Shown: positions 51,421 to 61,149, numbered from the stretch's first letter. The stretch is DNA of 64,000 nucleotides from Microbacterium faecale (GCF_014640975.1 NZ_BMHO01000002.1:62001-126000); one strand, 5' to 3'. Notes: generated by a model from the sequence alone, not told the origin. Program-made: numbers and translations.

Positions 51421-52329
51421 TCATCCGGCGAACGTGGGCAGCGGCGTCGCGGCGACGACGCTGAGCAGCATCGGCGCGACGCCGAGCAGCAGGAAGGCGG
51501 GCAAGCTGCACAGCCCCATCGGGAGCAGCAGCCGCGAGCCGAGCCGCGCGCCCGCTAGCCGCCCCGCCGTGCGCGCACGGTGTCGCGCATGGGCGGCCGC
51601 CGCGCGGAGCAGCTCCACGGCAGGCACGCCCGAGGCCCGGGACAGGGCGAGGACCCTGTCGACCTCCGCCGTGTCCGTGCCGATCGAATCGGACCATTCC
51701 TCGCAGGCCGTGAGCACCTCGTCTGCTCGCGCCGCCGAGACCCCACCGGACAGCGCGGAGGCAAGAAGGTCCTCGTGCATTCCCGGCGTGCCGTCGGGTG
51801 GCTGCGCGCGTCGCACGAGCCGTGACGTCCATACGCGAGCGGCGGCGACCAGCAGGATCCCGCCCACGAGGCAGATGATGCCGGCGGTCGTGCCGAAGAG
51901 CACGGAGAAGGTGTCGAGGCCGAGCCCGGCGCTCACGATGACGCCGAGCAGCGGCAGCCAGAGCATCAGCCGCGCCGACGCCGCAGGCTCCGCGAGCGCG
52001 ACGCGGATGTCGTCTCGCACTTCGACGGCGTCCCGCAGCGCATCGGCGACCGACCGCAGGGTCTCTGCGAGCGGGGCCCCGACGGTGGCGGCCACCTCCC
52101 AGGCCGCGGCGACGTCGCCCCACGCCGCGTCGTCCGTGCGTTCGGCGGCGATTGCCGACACGATCGGCATCCCCTCATCGAAGCGCGCCACGATGCGCTC
52201 GGCGACGGCGTCGCCGCTGTCTGCCAGGTGCCGCCACGAGGAGGAGGGCCCTCCGCCCGCCGTGAGCAACACCGCGAGCGACCGAAGCGTCCCGGCGGCG
52301 TCCCCCGTCGTCCGCACGGTCACTCCCAT
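51421..52329 (-). CDS. Type II secretion system F family protein (TadB/TadC fusion-like)
   Basis: A 302-residue inner-membrane protein of the Tad pilus system. It has T2SSF-like helical segments at about residues 60-110 and 190-260, and hydrophobic helices at about 118-160 and 275-300. Actinobacteria often have one shortened F protein in place of TadB plus TadC. It serves as the platform for the TadA ATPase and overlaps the tadA stop by 10 nt, so the two are coupled. Confidence 0.85.
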   Translation of the reverse strand: MGVTVRTTGDAAGTLRSLAVLLTAGGGPSSSWRHLADSGDAVAERIVARFDEGMPIVSAIAAERTDDAAWGDVAAAWEVAATVGAPLAETLRSVADALRDAVEVRDDIRVALAEPAASARLMLWLPLLGVIVSAGLGLDTFSVLFGTTAGIICLVGGILLVAAARVWTSRLVRRAQPPDGTPGMHEDLLASALSGGVSAARADEVLTACEEWSDSIGTDTAEVDRVLALSRASGVPAVELLRAAAAHARHRARTAGRLAGARLGSRLLLPMGLCSLPAFLLLGVAPMLLSVVAATPLPTFAG

Positions 52330-53336
52330 GGCGTCACACCTTCGATCTCCAGACGATCCCCACTCAGGCGAAACGTGCCGGCGGCGTCCAGACGCCGCGC
52401 CCCCGAGGCATCACGCGCCAGGTGCAGCACGACATCGAACGCGCTTGATGCCTGGCGCGCCACCGCATGTGCGTCCCAGCCGCCGAGCGCGCCGAGGGCC
52501 TCGAGTCGTGCCGGGACGTCCGCGATCCCGTTGGCGTGGAGAGTGCCCGCTCCCCCGTCGTGCCCCGTATTGAGCGCGGTGAGCAGGTCTCGGATCTCGT
52601 CGCCGCGACACTCCCCGACGACGATCCGGTCCGGACGCATTCGGAGACTTTCGCGAACGAGCCGGGAAAGTCCGATCTGCCCGGCCCCCTCGCGGTTCGC
52701 CTGCCGGGCCTCGAGCGCGACGTGGTGCGGGTGCGGAAGTCTCAGCTCGGCGACATCCTCGATCGTGACGATGCGCTCGTGCGGGGGCGCGGCGCCGAGG
52801 AGCGCGGCAAGCAGCGTCGTCTTCCCGCACCCGGCGCCGCCGGTGATCAGTAGGTTCGCGCGGTCGGCGACGAGGCGCGCGAGCCAGTCGCGCGCCGCGC
52901 CGGAGAAGGTTCCCCCCGCGGCGAGACCCGCGAGGTCGATGCGGCCGAGACGCGGCACGCGGATCGAGATCGCCGTTCCGGACGTCGCGATCGGCGAGAG
53001 CGCGACGTGCACGCGCGCGCCGCCCGGCATGCGGACATCCACGAGGGGCGCCGAATCATCGACGTGGCGCCCACCGTATCCGACGAGGTCCGTGGCGAGG
53101 TCGTGCACTTCGCGCTCGGACGCCCGCCACGCCTCGACGCGCTCCGGTCCGGATCCCCTGTCGACGAAGAGCCCCGCGGCTCCGTTCACGAACACGTCCG
53201 TCACCCGCTCGTCCGCGACGAAGGGGGCGAGCGGACCGTATGCGTCGAGTTCCCGCGCGCTGAACGCCGCATCATCGCCGCGATGCACGGCCGCGTGACC
53301 CGCCGTCCGGCGCTCGGCGATGAAGGGATTCGACAT
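52320..53336 (-). CDS. TadA family pilus assembly ATPase (CpaF-like)
   Basis: A 338-residue secretion ATPase. Walker [17 protein letters not shown], the Asp box [20 protein letters not shown] (in parts), Walker [17 protein letters not shown] and the His box [14 protein letters not shown] are all present. It powers assembly of the Flp/Tad pilus. It begins the five-gene locus; a TAACCT box 7 nt before the ATG suggests a leaderless mRNA. Confidence 0.92.
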   Translation of the reverse strand: MSNPFIAERRTAGHAAVHRGDDAAFSARELDAYGPLAPFVADERVTDVFVNGAAGLFVDRGSGPERVEAWRASEREVHDLATDLVGYGGRHVDDSAPLVDVRMPGGARVHVALSPIATSGTAISIRVPRLGRIDLAGLAAGGTFSGAARDWLARLVADRANLLITGGAGCGKTTLLAALLGAAPPHERIVTIEDVAELRLPHPHHVALEARQANREGAGQIGLSRLVRESLRMRPDRIVVGECRGDEIRDLLTALNTGHDGGAGTLHANGIADVPARLEALGALGGWDAHAVARQASSAFDVVLHLARDASGARRLDAAGTFRLSGDRLEIEGVTPWE

Positions 53337-53343
53337 GACGGCG

Positions 53344-53349
53344 AGGTTA
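53344..53349 (-). promoter_or_regulatory. -10 element of a leaderless promoter (tadA)
   Basis: Minus-strand TAACCT (53349-53344) is followed by CGCCGTC (7 nt) and the ATG at 53336. Confidence 0.55.
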
Positions 53350-53561
53350 GGACGGTGGCGTTCCGTCTGCGTTCGTCGCCCCGTGGTTCCTCAGATAACG
53401 CATGCTTCCGACCCGCTGTGGACGAGGCGATCGCGCTCGACGACACGCCCACCCCACTTTCGGTGGTAGTCGCGGATGCGTCGAAGGTCGTAGCGTCTTA
53501 CTCAGGGATCCTCGCCGCGTGCGCGAGAACCCCGGATCAGCACGTCGCAAAGGAGCAGACC

Positions 53562-55529
53562 ATGTCTCAGCAGATCGACCACCTTCTGAACGAGGACCGC
53601 CGATTCGCACCGTCGCCCGAGTTCGCGAAGAACGCGATCGTCGGTCCGGAGATCTACGACGACGCGAACTCCGACCGCGTGCGGTTCTGGGGCGAGCAGG
53701 CGCGAGATCTCCTCCACTGGCATAAGCCGTTCTCCGACGTGCTCGACTGGAGCAACCCGCCGTTCGCCAAATGGTTCGGCGACGGCGAGCTCAACGTCGC
53801 CTACAACTGCCTCGACCGTCACGTCGAGGCAGGCCGCGGTGACCGCGTCGCGTATCACTTCGAGGGCGAGCCCGGCGACACCCGCACGATCACCTACGCG
53901 CAGCTCACCGACGAGGTCAAGCGTCTGGCCAATGTGCTCACCGAGCTCGGCGTGGGTCAGGGCGACCGCGTCGCCGTGTACCTGCCGATGATCCCCGAAG
54001 CGATCGCTTCGCTCCTCGCCATCGCTCGGCTCGGCGCCGTGCACTCGGTGGTCTTCGGCGGATTCAGCGCCGACAGCCTTCGCGCGCGCATCGACGATGC
54101 GGGTGCGAAGGTCGTGATCACCGCCGACGGCGGGTATCGCAAGGGCCGTCCCTCGGCTCTGAAGGTGAACGTCGACGAGGCGCTGAGCGACCGCGGCGAG
54201 GGCGTGCAGGCGACGGTCGAGAAGGTGCTCGTCGTGCGCCGCACCGAGCAGGACGTCGAGTGGACCGACGGGCGCGACCTCTGGTGGCACGACGCCGTTC
54301 CGGCTGCGTCGGCGGACCACGAGGCGCAGCCGTTCCCGAGCGAGAACCCGCTGTTCATCCTCTACACGTCAGGAACGACGGGGCGCCCGAAGGGCATCCT
54401 CCACACATCGGGCGGGTATCTCACGCAGGCGGCGTTCACGCACAAGACCGTGTTCGATCTGCACGCCGAGACCGACGTGTTCTGGTGCACGGCCGACATC
54501 GGCTGGGTGACCGGGCACACCTACGCGACATACGCGCCACTCGCGAACGGCGCGACCCAGGTGCTGTACGAGGGCACGCCGGAGTTCCCGGAGCCCGGCC
54601 GCTGGTGGGATCTCATCGAAAAGTACGGCGTGACGATCTTCTACACGGCGCCCACTGCCGTGCGCAGCTTCATGAAGCAGGGACGCGAGATCCCGCAGAA
54701 GCGCGACCTGTCCTCGATCCGGCTGCTCGGATCCGTCGGCGAGCCGATCAACCCCGAGGCCTGGATGTGGTTCCGCGACGTCATCGGCGCGGGCGCCACG
54801 CCCGTCGTCGACACATGGTGGCAGACCGAGACCGGCGCGATCATGATCTCGGCGCTGCCCGGCGTCACCGAGACGAAGCCGGGATCCGCACAGGTCCCCG
54901 TGCCCGGTGTCGCGATCGACGTCGTGGATGAGAAGGGCGACCATGTCGGCAACGACGCGGGCGGACTGCTCGTCGCGACCGAGCCGTGGCCGGCAATGCT
55001 GCGCGGGATCTGGGGCGACCCCGACCGCTTCGTCGACACGTACTGGCGGATGTTCTCCGACAAGGGCTACTACTTCGCCGGCGATGGCGCGCGACGAGAC
55101 GCCGACGGCGACGTCTGGCTGCTCGGCCGCGTCGACGACGTCATGAACGTCTCCGGTCACCGTCTCTCGACCGCAGAGATCGAGTCTGCCCTGGTGGCGC
55201 ACGAGGCCACGGCCGAGGCGGCCGTGGTCGGCGGGAGCGACGAGACGACCGGGCAGGCGGTGGTGGCCTTCGTGATCCTTAAGGAGAGCTTCCTGAAGAC
55301 GAACACCGCGGAGGGCCTGGCAGAAGAGCTGCGCGCCTGGGTGGGAACGCAGATCGGCGCGATCGCGCGGCCTCGCGACGTCTACATCGTCGACGAGCTG
55401 CCGAAGACCCGGTCGGGCAAGATCATGCGGCGTCTGCTGCGCGACGTCGCGGAGGGTCGCGAGGTCGGCGACACGCAGACCCTGGCCGATACGTCGGTGA
55501 TGTCGGTCATCACGAAGCAGGTGCGCTGA
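53562..55529 (+). CDS. acs: Acetyl-CoA synthetase
   Basis: A 655-residue AMP-forming acyl-CoA synthetase of usual Acs length. Core motifs are [40 protein letters not shown] (AMP-binding P-loop), [10 protein letters not shown], and [20 protein letters not shown]. The C-terminal [14 protein letters not shown] contains the catalytic Lys that is acetylated for control in many bacteria. It activates acetate to acetyl-CoA. ATG 53562 with AAAGGAG upstream is the start; the open frame further 5' is a shadow of tadA. It ends at a long hairpin. Confidence 0.96.
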   Translation: MSQQIDHLLNEDRRFAPSPEFAKNAIVGPEIYDDANSDRVRFWGEQARDLLHWHKPFSDVLDWSNPPFAKWFGDGELNVAYNCLDRHVEAGRGDRVAYHFEGEPGDTRTITYAQLTDEVKRLANVLTELGVGQGDRVAVYLPMIPEAIASLLAIARLGAVHSVVFGGFSADSLRARIDDAGAKVVITADGGYRKGRPSALKVNVDEALSDRGEGVQATVEKVLVVRRTEQDVEWTDGRDLWWHDAVPAASADHEAQPFPSENPLFILYTSGTTGRPKGILHTSGGYLTQAAFTHKTVFDLHAETDVFWCTADIGWVTGHTYATYAPLANGATQVLYEGTPEFPEPGRWWDLIEKYGVTIFYTAPTAVRSFMKQGREIPQKRDLSSIRLLGSVGEPINPEAWMWFRDVIGAGATPVVDTWWQTETGAIMISALPGVTETKPGSAQVPVPGVAIDVVDEKGDHVGNDAGGLLVATEPWPAMLRGIWGDPDRFVDTYWRMFSDKGYYFAGDGARRDADGDVWLLGRVDDVMNVSGHRLSTAEIESALVAHEATAEAAVVGGSDETTGQAVVAFVILKESFLKTNTAEGLAEELRAWVGTQIGAIARPRDVYIVDELPKTRSGKIMRRLLRDVAEGREVGDTQTLADTSVMSVITKQVR

Positions 55530-55542
55530 CCCGCACCGGCTC

Positions 55543-55596
55543 TATATGACGCGAATGCACCCAAGATCTGGATCTTGGGTGCATTCGCGTCATGTA
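55543..55596. terminator. Bidirectional terminator with a very long perfect stem
   Basis: A perfect 23-bp stem (55546-55568 with 55571-55593; each arm contains GCGAATGCACCCAAGATC or its complement) with only 2 unpaired loop bases, extended by three further pairs including one G-U. It lies between the convergent acs and ridA genes, followed by short T/A runs on both sides. Confidence 0.85.
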
Positions 55597-55601
55597 AAGC
55601 G

Positions 55602-56060
55602 TCAGGCGGTGGTGAAGACGACCTCGACCTCGACGGGGGCGTCGAGCGGCAGGACCGCGACGCCGACGGCGGCACGGCTGTGCGCGCCAGCATCACCGAA
55701 GATCTCACCCAGGATCGCGCTGGCGCCGTTGATGACGCCCGGCTGCCCCGTGAACGCCGGATCCGACGCCACGAAGCCGGTCACCTTCAGGACGCCGGTG
55801 ATCCGGTCGACGCCGCCCGCGACGTCCGCAGCTGCAGCGAGGGCGTTGAGGGCGCACGTGCGGGCGGCGTCCTGCGCGACGGCCGGATCCACGCCCACTC
55901 CGACCTTGCCCGTCTCCCGCAGCTGTCCATCGACGAACGGCAGCTGACCCGACGTCCAGACGAGGTCGCCATGTGCCTTCGCCGGAATGTAGCTCGCGAC
56001 CGGCGCGGAGACCGCCGGCAGATCGATGCCGAGCTCCGCGAGGCGGGAGGCGACGCTCAC
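55602..56060 (-). CDS. RidA family enamine/imine deaminase
   Basis: A 152-residue YjgF/YER057c/UK114 protein, one of the longer actinobacterial forms. Blocks are SYIPAKAHGDLVWTSGQLPF, DAARTCALNALAAAAD, VLKVTGFVASDPAFTGQPGV and HSRAAVGVAVLPLDAPVEVE with the conserved Arg. RidA proteins hydrolyse reactive 2-aminoacrylate. GTG 56060 overlaps the DUF4177 stop by 4 nt (GTGA), so the two are coupled. Confidence 0.9.
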   Translation of the reverse strand: MSVASRLAELGIDLPAVSAPVASYIPAKAHGDLVWTSGQLPFVDGQLRETGKVGVGVDPAVAQDAARTCALNALAAAADVAGGVDRITGVLKVTGFVASDPAFTGQPGVINGASAILGEIFGDAGAHSRAAVGVAVLPLDAPVEVEVVFTTA

Positions 56061-56275
56061 TGCTCGCCCTCGAACTGCTTCGCCGCCTCCGCCGCGTGCG
56101 CGAGCCCGGCGTTGTGGTCCCCCGCGCCGGACGGACGCTTCAGATAGGCGACGAGCCCGCCCTCCGCGTTCGGGACGACCTGCACGAGCTCCCAGCCCTG
56201 CTTGCCCCAGTTGTTGAGAATCGCCGCCGTGTTGTGAATTATCAGCGGGGTTGTCAGGTACTCCCAGGTGGTCAC
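56057..56275 (-). CDS. DUF4177 family small protein
   Basis: A 72-residue protein with the TTWEYLTTPLIIHNTAAILN and GKQGWELVQVVPNAEGGLVA segments of the DUF4177 family, whose function is unknown. GTG 56275 with AGGAG at 5 nt is the proper start. The DUF4177-RidA order next to a penicillin-binding protein is conserved in actinobacteria. The whiB-type gene often found in this place is absent. Confidence 0.85.
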   Translation of the reverse strand: MTTWEYLTTPLIIHNTAAILNNWGKQGWELVQVVPNAEGGLVAYLKRPSGAGDHNAGLAHAAEAAKQFEGEQ

Positions 56276-56362
56276 GCCATCTCCTGTCCGTGCGGGCGAA
56301 TGAACACTGCGATTCTCGGCGAAGACCGATGCGCGTGTGCGCGGCATCACAGCGTTCTCCTT

Positions 56363-56368
56363 TACGAT
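56363..56368 (+). promoter_or_regulatory. -10 element of a leaderless promoter (penicillin-binding protein)
   Basis: TACGAT is followed by CAAGCCT (7 nt) and the ATG at 56376. Confidence 0.55.
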
Positions 56369-56375
56369 CAAGCCT

Positions 56376-59009
56376 ATGCCTCATGCGAAAAGGACGTTCG
56401 GCGGCGTGCTCGGCGGATTTCTCGGACTCGTCGGCCTGAGCGCCATCGCGGGGATCCTCGTGACAGCCACCGTGACCCCCGCGATCGCGATCTCGGGCTA
56501 CGCGGCCTCCAGTGGAATTTCACTGTTCGACAGTCTCCCCGGCAACCTCGAAGTCGACCGGCCGATGGAACCGACGACGATCTACGCCCCCACCGGTGAG
56601 GGAGACGACTACTACGAGCTCGCGTCGTTCTACGACCAGAACCGCGAACCCATCGAGTACGACGAGGTCTCGCACTACGTCTACGACGCCCTCCTGTCCA
56701 CCGAGGATCCGCGCTACTACGAGCACGGCGGCGTCGACCTCATCGGAACCGCCCGCGCGCTCCTCAACAACGCGCTCACCGAGACGACCCAGGGCGGATC
56801 CTCGATCAGCCAGCAGTACGTCAAGGGCGTGCAGGTGCAGACCTGCGAGCGCACCGCGGAGGACATGGAGACCCTCGCCGAGTGTGCAAACGAGGCCGTG
56901 ACAGCCTCCGGCACGGAGGGGTACCAGCGCAAGCTGCAGGAGATGCGGTACGCGATCACGATCGAGCAGGAGTACTCCAAGGAGCAGATCCTGATCGGCT
57001 ACCTGAACCTCGTGAACTTCGGTGGCGTCACCTACGGCATCGAAGCGGCCGCGCAGCAGTACTACTCGAAGTCGGCCAAGGATCTGAACCTCAACGAGTC
57101 CGCGACGCTCGCGGGCATCGTGAACTATCCAGCGACGCTGCGTCTGGATCAGCCGGAGAACGCGGAGAACGGCGAGGAGAACGGGTACGCCCGTACAAAG
57201 GACCGGCGCGACTCCGTCCTGTGGCGCATGCTGAAAGAGGGAACGATCACGCAGGAGCAGTACGACTCCACCGTCGAGCAGCCGGTCGAGCCGAACCTGT
57301 CGAACCGCCAGCGTGGGTGTGCGGCGGCACAGGGCACCGCGTACTTCTGCCAGTACGTGAAGAACACGATCCTCAACGATTCGCGCTACGACGAGGCGTT
57401 CGGCAGCGAAGCCGGATCCCCGGAACGTGCCGACATGCTGACCCGCGGCGGGCTCGAGGTCTACACGACGCTCGACAACAACCTCCAGTACACGGCCCAG
57501 GAGACGATGGCCGCGAGTACCCCCGCGAGCGTGGACTACATGAAGTTCGGTGCCACGAGTGTGCAGATCGAACCGAAGTCCGGCAACGTGCTGTCGATGG
57601 CGCAGAACACGCGCTTCGACGAGAGCCGCGACACGGACCCCGGGGACTCGGCCCAGATCTATGCGGTCGACGAGAAGTACGGCGCTGCGCCCGGCTTCTC
57701 GGTCGGATCGACGTACAAGTTGTTCACGCTGGTCGCATGGCTCGAGCAGGGCCGCAGCGTCAACGAACACGTCGATGGCAACGTGCGTCCGTATTCGGGC
57801 ACGTGCGAAGGCCGGACGTTGAACGCCGAAGGCAGCGTCATCAACAACTTCCGGAATCAGGGGGGCAAGATCGGTACGCCTCGCGATTTCACGGCTCAGT
57901 CGCTGAACACCGGATTCCTTGCGATGGCGGCGCAGCTCGACGATGTGTGCAGCATCCACGAGGTCGCCGGACGGATGGGCGTCCACCTCGGAACGGGCGA
58001 GGAGATCGTTCCGTTCGAGACGTGGGATCCCGGCATGTTCGACGTGCTCGGTTCCATGAATATCTCCCCCCTCACGCTCGCCTCGGCGTACGCGACTGTC
58101 GCCAACAAGGGCGTCCACTGCGAACCCACCGTGCTCACGCGCGTCGTCGACGCGAACGGTCAGGAGTTGGAGCTTCCCGAGACGGAATGCGAGCAGGCGA
58201 TCGACGAAGGTGTCGCTGCCACCGCGGCACACGCCCTCGCCGGAGTGATGAGCGCCACCGGCTCGAGCGCGAACCCGAACGATGGTGTGCCCGTGGTCGG
58301 CAAGACCGGAACGCATGAGAATTACCAGACGTGGATGGTCGAGACGTCGACGAACGTGACGACCGCGGCCTGGGTAGGGAACTACGACTCGATGAGAGAC
58401 GAGCGCGACCCGGACAACCCCGATGACGACACGTTCTACGAGGTGGATCTCTACAGCAGCTTCACGCCAAACGGACGACAGATGTCCGAGCTCCGGTACG
58501 ACATCGCGAGAGCGAATCAAGCGGCCGCGAACGCCAGATACGGCGGCGACGAGTTTCCAACGCCCGACCCCAACCTGACGAAGGTGGTCAAGGTCGATGT
58601 ACCGAACGTGGCCGGAATGTCGGTCGACGAGGCGACGGACGTCCTCGAGGGTGAAGGATTCTCCGTGACGGTGGGTGACACCGTCTCGGGAGATCAGAAG
58701 GAAGGACGCGTCGAGAAGACGAATCCGGAGGGCAGTGCACCCCGAGGCAGCATCATCACCCTGCTGATCTCGGACGGAGAGGGCGGCACGAAGGTTCCGG
58801 ACGTCACCGGCCTCAGCACGACGCAGGCCTACAAACGACTCTTCGACGAGGGGCTCCGCGCAAGTATCGGCGACTGCACCGTCAGCGCCTCGGCTCCTGC
58901 CAACGGGCGCGTCGTCCGCACGGATCCGTCAGCCGGCACGCAGGTGAAGGACCGCACCGAGGTGACGATCTACTCCGAGGCTCGCGTCTGCCGAGGGAAC
59001 AACAACTGA
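56376..59009 (+). CDS. Class A penicillin-binding protein with two PASTA domains (PonA-like)
   Basis: An 877-residue bifunctional cell-wall synthase. A membrane helix at about residues 10-45 precedes the glycosyltransferase domain (STEDPRYYEHGGVDLIGTAR with its catalytic Glu, QGGSSISQQYVKG). The transpeptidase domain has SxxK in VGSTYKLFT at about 444, SLNTGF at about 508 and KTGTHENYQTW at about 642. Two PASTA domains follow (VDVPNVAGMSVDEATDVLEG, KVPDVTGLSTTQAYKRLF). It polymerises and crosslinks peptidoglycan, and PASTA domains sense muropeptides. ATG 56376 fits the leaderless promoter. It shares one base with the next gene. Confidence 0.95.
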   Translation: MPHAKRTFGGVLGGFLGLVGLSAIAGILVTATVTPAIAISGYAASSGISLFDSLPGNLEVDRPMEPTTIYAPTGEGDDYYELASFYDQNREPIEYDEVSHYVYDALLSTEDPRYYEHGGVDLIGTARALLNNALTETTQGGSSISQQYVKGVQVQTCERTAEDMETLAECANEAVTASGTEGYQRKLQEMRYAITIEQEYSKEQILIGYLNLVNFGGVTYGIEAAAQQYYSKSAKDLNLNESATLAGIVNYPATLRLDQPENAENGEENGYARTKDRRDSVLWRMLKEGTITQEQYDSTVEQPVEPNLSNRQRGCAAAQGTAYFCQYVKNTILNDSRYDEAFGSEAGSPERADMLTRGGLEVYTTLDNNLQYTAQETMAASTPASVDYMKFGATSVQIEPKSGNVLSMAQNTRFDESRDTDPGDSAQIYAVDEKYGAAPGFSVGSTYKLFTLVAWLEQGRSVNEHVDGNVRPYSGTCEGRTLNAEGSVINNFRNQGGKIGTPRDFTAQSLNTGFLAMAAQLDDVCSIHEVAGRMGVHLGTGEEIVPFETWDPGMFDVLGSMNISPLTLASAYATVANKGVHCEPTVLTRVVDANGQELELPETECEQAIDEGVAATAAHALAGVMSATGSSANPNDGVPVVGKTGTHENYQTWMVETSTNVTTAAWVGNYDSMRDERDPDNPDDDTFYEVDLYSSFTPNGRQMSELRYDIARANQAAANARYGGDEFPTPDPNLTKVVKVDVPNVAGMSVDEATDVLEGEGFSVTVGDTVSGDQKEGRVEKTNPEGSAPRGSIITLLISDGEGGTKVPDVTGLSTTQAYKRLFDEGLRASIGDCTVSASAPANGRVVRTDPSAGTQVKDRTEVTIYSEARVCRGNNN

Positions 59010-59941
59010 TGGTCGACCCGTCCGGCGGCCGCCGCGCGCTGGCGGCCGCCGCCGGCGTCGCCGCAGCGGCCGCCGTGTGGGGGGTCGGCATCGAGCGCCA
59101 CTGGTTCGCCGTGCGCCACCGGACGGTGCGTGTGCTGCCCGCCGGCTCGACGCCGATCCGTGTCCTGCACCTCAGCGACATGCACCTCGCCCCGTGGCAG
59201 CGGCGCAAGCGCGACTGGGTCGCGCGCCTCGCGGCACTGCGACCCGACCTTGTCGTCGACACGGGCGACAACCTCGGCCATCCGCTCGCGCTGCCGGCCG
59301 TGCGTCGCGCGCTGTCTCCGTTCGCGGGCACACCCGGCGTGCACGTGCACGGATCCAACGACGTCTGGGCGCCGAAGCCGCGCAACCCCTTCCGATACTT
59401 CACGGGCCCGTCGCTGATCGCGCCCGACGTGTCGCGTCTCGACACCGACCGGCTCGATGCGCTGCTCGAGGGAGACCTCGGCTGGTTCGGGCTCAACAAC
59501 GACTCGGTCGCCTTCGACGTCCGCGGGCACCGGATCCGGTTCATCGGCACGAACGACCCGCATCTCGAGTACGACGACTTCGACGAGCTCGACACGACGA
59601 TGAGCGACCTGCCGGAACCCGACATCACGATCGGCGTGACGCACGCGCCGTATCGGCGGGTGCTCGACGGCTTCATGCAGCGCGGCGCCGACGTCATCTT
59701 CGCGGGTCACACGCACGGCGGTCAGGTGCGGGTCCCCGGCATCGGCGCGCTCGTGGCGAACTGCGACCTGCCGCTGCGGCAGACGCGCGGCCTCTCGACG
59801 TGGACGCACCGTGGGCGGCAGGCTGCGCTCAATGTGAGCGCCGGCCTCGGCCATTCGATCTACGCTCCGGTGCGCTTCGCGTGCCGCCCGGAGGTCTCGC
59901 TCATCACGCTCGCCCCGCGCCTGTCCTCGCCGCTTTCCTGA
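59009..59941 (+). CDS. Metallophosphoesterase, YkuE-like, membrane-anchored
   Basis: A 310-residue calcineurin-like phosphoesterase. The N-terminus has a hydrophobic anchor (LAAAAGVAAAAAVWGVGI). Metal-binding blocks are VLHLSDMHLAP, VDTGDNLG, HGSNDVWAP, GVTHAPYRR and FAGHTHGGQVRVP. GSND replaces the usual GNHD, as in the actinobacterial branch of this family. Relatives are linked to cell-envelope phosphodiesters. It starts within the stop of the penicillin-binding protein gene (TGATG), so both are made together, consistent with an envelope role. Confidence 0.9.
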   Translation: MVDPSGGRRALAAAAGVAAAAAVWGVGIERHWFAVRHRTVRVLPAGSTPIRVLHLSDMHLAPWQRRKRDWVARLAALRPDLVVDTGDNLGHPLALPAVRRALSPFAGTPGVHVHGSNDVWAPKPRNPFRYFTGPSLIAPDVSRLDTDRLDALLEGDLGWFGLNNDSVAFDVRGHRIRFIGTNDPHLEYDDFDELDTTMSDLPEPDITIGVTHAPYRRVLDGFMQRGADVIFAGHTHGGQVRVPGIGALVANCDLPLRQTRGLSTWTHRGRQAALNVSAGLGHSIYAPVRFACRPEVSLITLAPRLSSPLS

Positions 59942-59965
59942 CGCCGCTCACGCGTCGCAGGTACC

Positions 59966-60568
59966 TCAGCGGTCGCGCAGTTCTCGCCGGATGTCGTCCA
60001 GGTTCCGGTCGGCTTGTTCAAGCAGCGCCGCCGTCAGCGCGAAGCGGCGGTTGATCTCGGCGCTCGGCGGCTCAGTCTGCGGCTTGTAGCGGAAATCGTG
60101 CTCGACCTCGGCCCAGACGTGTTCGAGCATCGTGCGGATCTGCACCTCGATGGGTAGCCCGGCTTCGAACTGCTCGAACATGTCGTTTCCGCGGGTTCGG
60201 CCGACGAACTGCACGCTGCGGTACCCGAAGCTCTGGTCGCCGAGCAGCCCGCCCTTGTCGATGTAGGAGTCCTCGGCGACGTCGAACATTCGCCTCATCA
60301 TCCTCTCGATCTGGACGAGGTCGCCGCGGAAGAACGCCATGATGCGCACGCCGACCATGTCGAGCACGGGCCGGTCCGGATCCCTCCGCACCTTCGCTTC
60401 AAAGGAGCCGCGCTTCTTCACGCGAGCCTCCACACGGAAGTAGGGCACGCCCCACTGCCGCAAGTGCAGGGGGATCTCCTGTTCGAGCGACTCCTTCAAT
60501 GCGCGGTACTCGACCAGCGAGCGGTCGTAGGCACGCAGCGCGTCCTTGACCTCGGTCTCGATGTCCAT
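59966..60568 (-). CDS. Small RelA/SpoT-domain protein (putative (p)ppGpp synthetase)
   Basis: A 200-residue protein with one RelA_SpoT nucleotidyltransferase domain. The motifs RVKKRGSFEAKVRR, LDMVGVRIMAFFRGDL and IEVQIRTMLEHVWAEVEHDFRYK match small alarmone synthetases. In the G-loop block the usual GYRS-x-H reads GYRSVQFVG, so the conserved His is Gln, which raises doubt about activity. ATG 60568 follows TACGCT by 6 nt (leaderless pattern). It is convergent with the phosphoesterase gene. Confidence 0.85.
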   Translation of the reverse strand: MDIETEVKDALRAYDRSLVEYRALKESLEQEIPLHLRQWGVPYFRVEARVKKRGSFEAKVRRDPDRPVLDMVGVRIMAFFRGDLVQIERMMRRMFDVAEDSYIDKGGLLGDQSFGYRSVQFVGRTRGNDMFEQFEAGLPIEVQIRTMLEHVWAEVEHDFRYKPQTEPPSAEINRRFALTAALLEQADRNLDDIRRELRDR

Positions 60569-60574
60569 GCGTCC

Positions 60575-60580
60575 AGCGTA
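60575..60580 (-). promoter_or_regulatory. -10 element of a leaderless promoter (RelA/SpoT-domain gene)
   Basis: Minus-strand TACGCT (60580-60575) is followed by GGACGC and the ATG at 60568. Confidence 0.55.
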
Positions 60581-60733
60581 TGCGCGCGGCGCCGAGAACC
60601 GAGGATAGGCGGCACCGTCGGCCCGGTGTCCCACCGCGACCCACGCGGACGGCCATCCGCGGCGTCGTCAAGGCCTTGACAGGCTGCGTTCGATAAGTGA
60701 ATGCTCGATAGCCCACGGAGAAGAGGAGGGACC

Positions 60734-61003
60734 ATGAGCACGAAGCGAGACATTGAGAAGGGCATCGAAGAGGCGGCTGGTTGGAACCCGATGCGCACGT
60801 TGTCGGGGTTCGGCGTACGGAGTAATCACCTCTACATCGCCGGCCTCGCGGCGATCGGGTTCTCGGTCGTGACGTGGCTGTTCTCTCGCGGAAAGAACGA
60901 CTCGAGGAGCCAATCGGACCGCTGGGGCCTGTTCGTCGGCGAGTGGGCACCGACGTTGTTCGCCGTCGGGGTCGGGCTCAAGCTCGAGGAAGACAAGAAG
61001 TAG
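60734..61003 (+). CDS. Small membrane protein of unknown function
   Basis: An 89-residue protein: MSTKRDIEKGIEEAAGWNPM, then one clear hydrophobic helix (LYIAGLAAIGFSVVTWLF), a charged linker and a second weaker hydrophobic stretch (LFVGEWAPTLFAVGVGLKL). GAGGAGG lies just upstream of the ATG. A TTGACA at 60676-60681 may be its -35. No family is recognised. It is followed by a long hairpin. Confidence 0.75.
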   Translation: MSTKRDIEKGIEEAAGWNPMRTLSGFGVRSNHLYIAGLAAIGFSVVTWLFSRGKNDSRSQSDRWGLFVGEWAPTLFAVGVGLKLEEDKK

Positions 61004-61108
61004 CGCGAGCGCACACGTGTCCGTCCGCGCGAGCGGGCACGCTCGTACTCCGCGACGTCGGCGATCCGATTCCTGTCGTCGAGGCGCACGCTCCCACAGC
61101 CACGAAAG

Positions 61109-61149
61109 GAGAAGGCCCGGTGAGATTTACCGTCTCACCGGGCCTTCTC
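61109..61149. terminator. Bidirectional terminator between the small membrane protein and tRNA-Pro
   Basis: A perfect 16-bp stem, GAGAAGGCCCGGTGAG (61109-61124) with its complement (61134-61149), and a 9-nt loop. TTTCG follows on the plus strand and CTTTCG on the minus strand, so it can end both transcripts. Confidence 0.85.

Noticed and set aside
56520..58520. 666-codon minus-strand open frame
   Set aside because: It is antisense to the PASTA penicillin-binding protein, whose catalytic motifs are complete. The minus-strand product has no recognisable domain.
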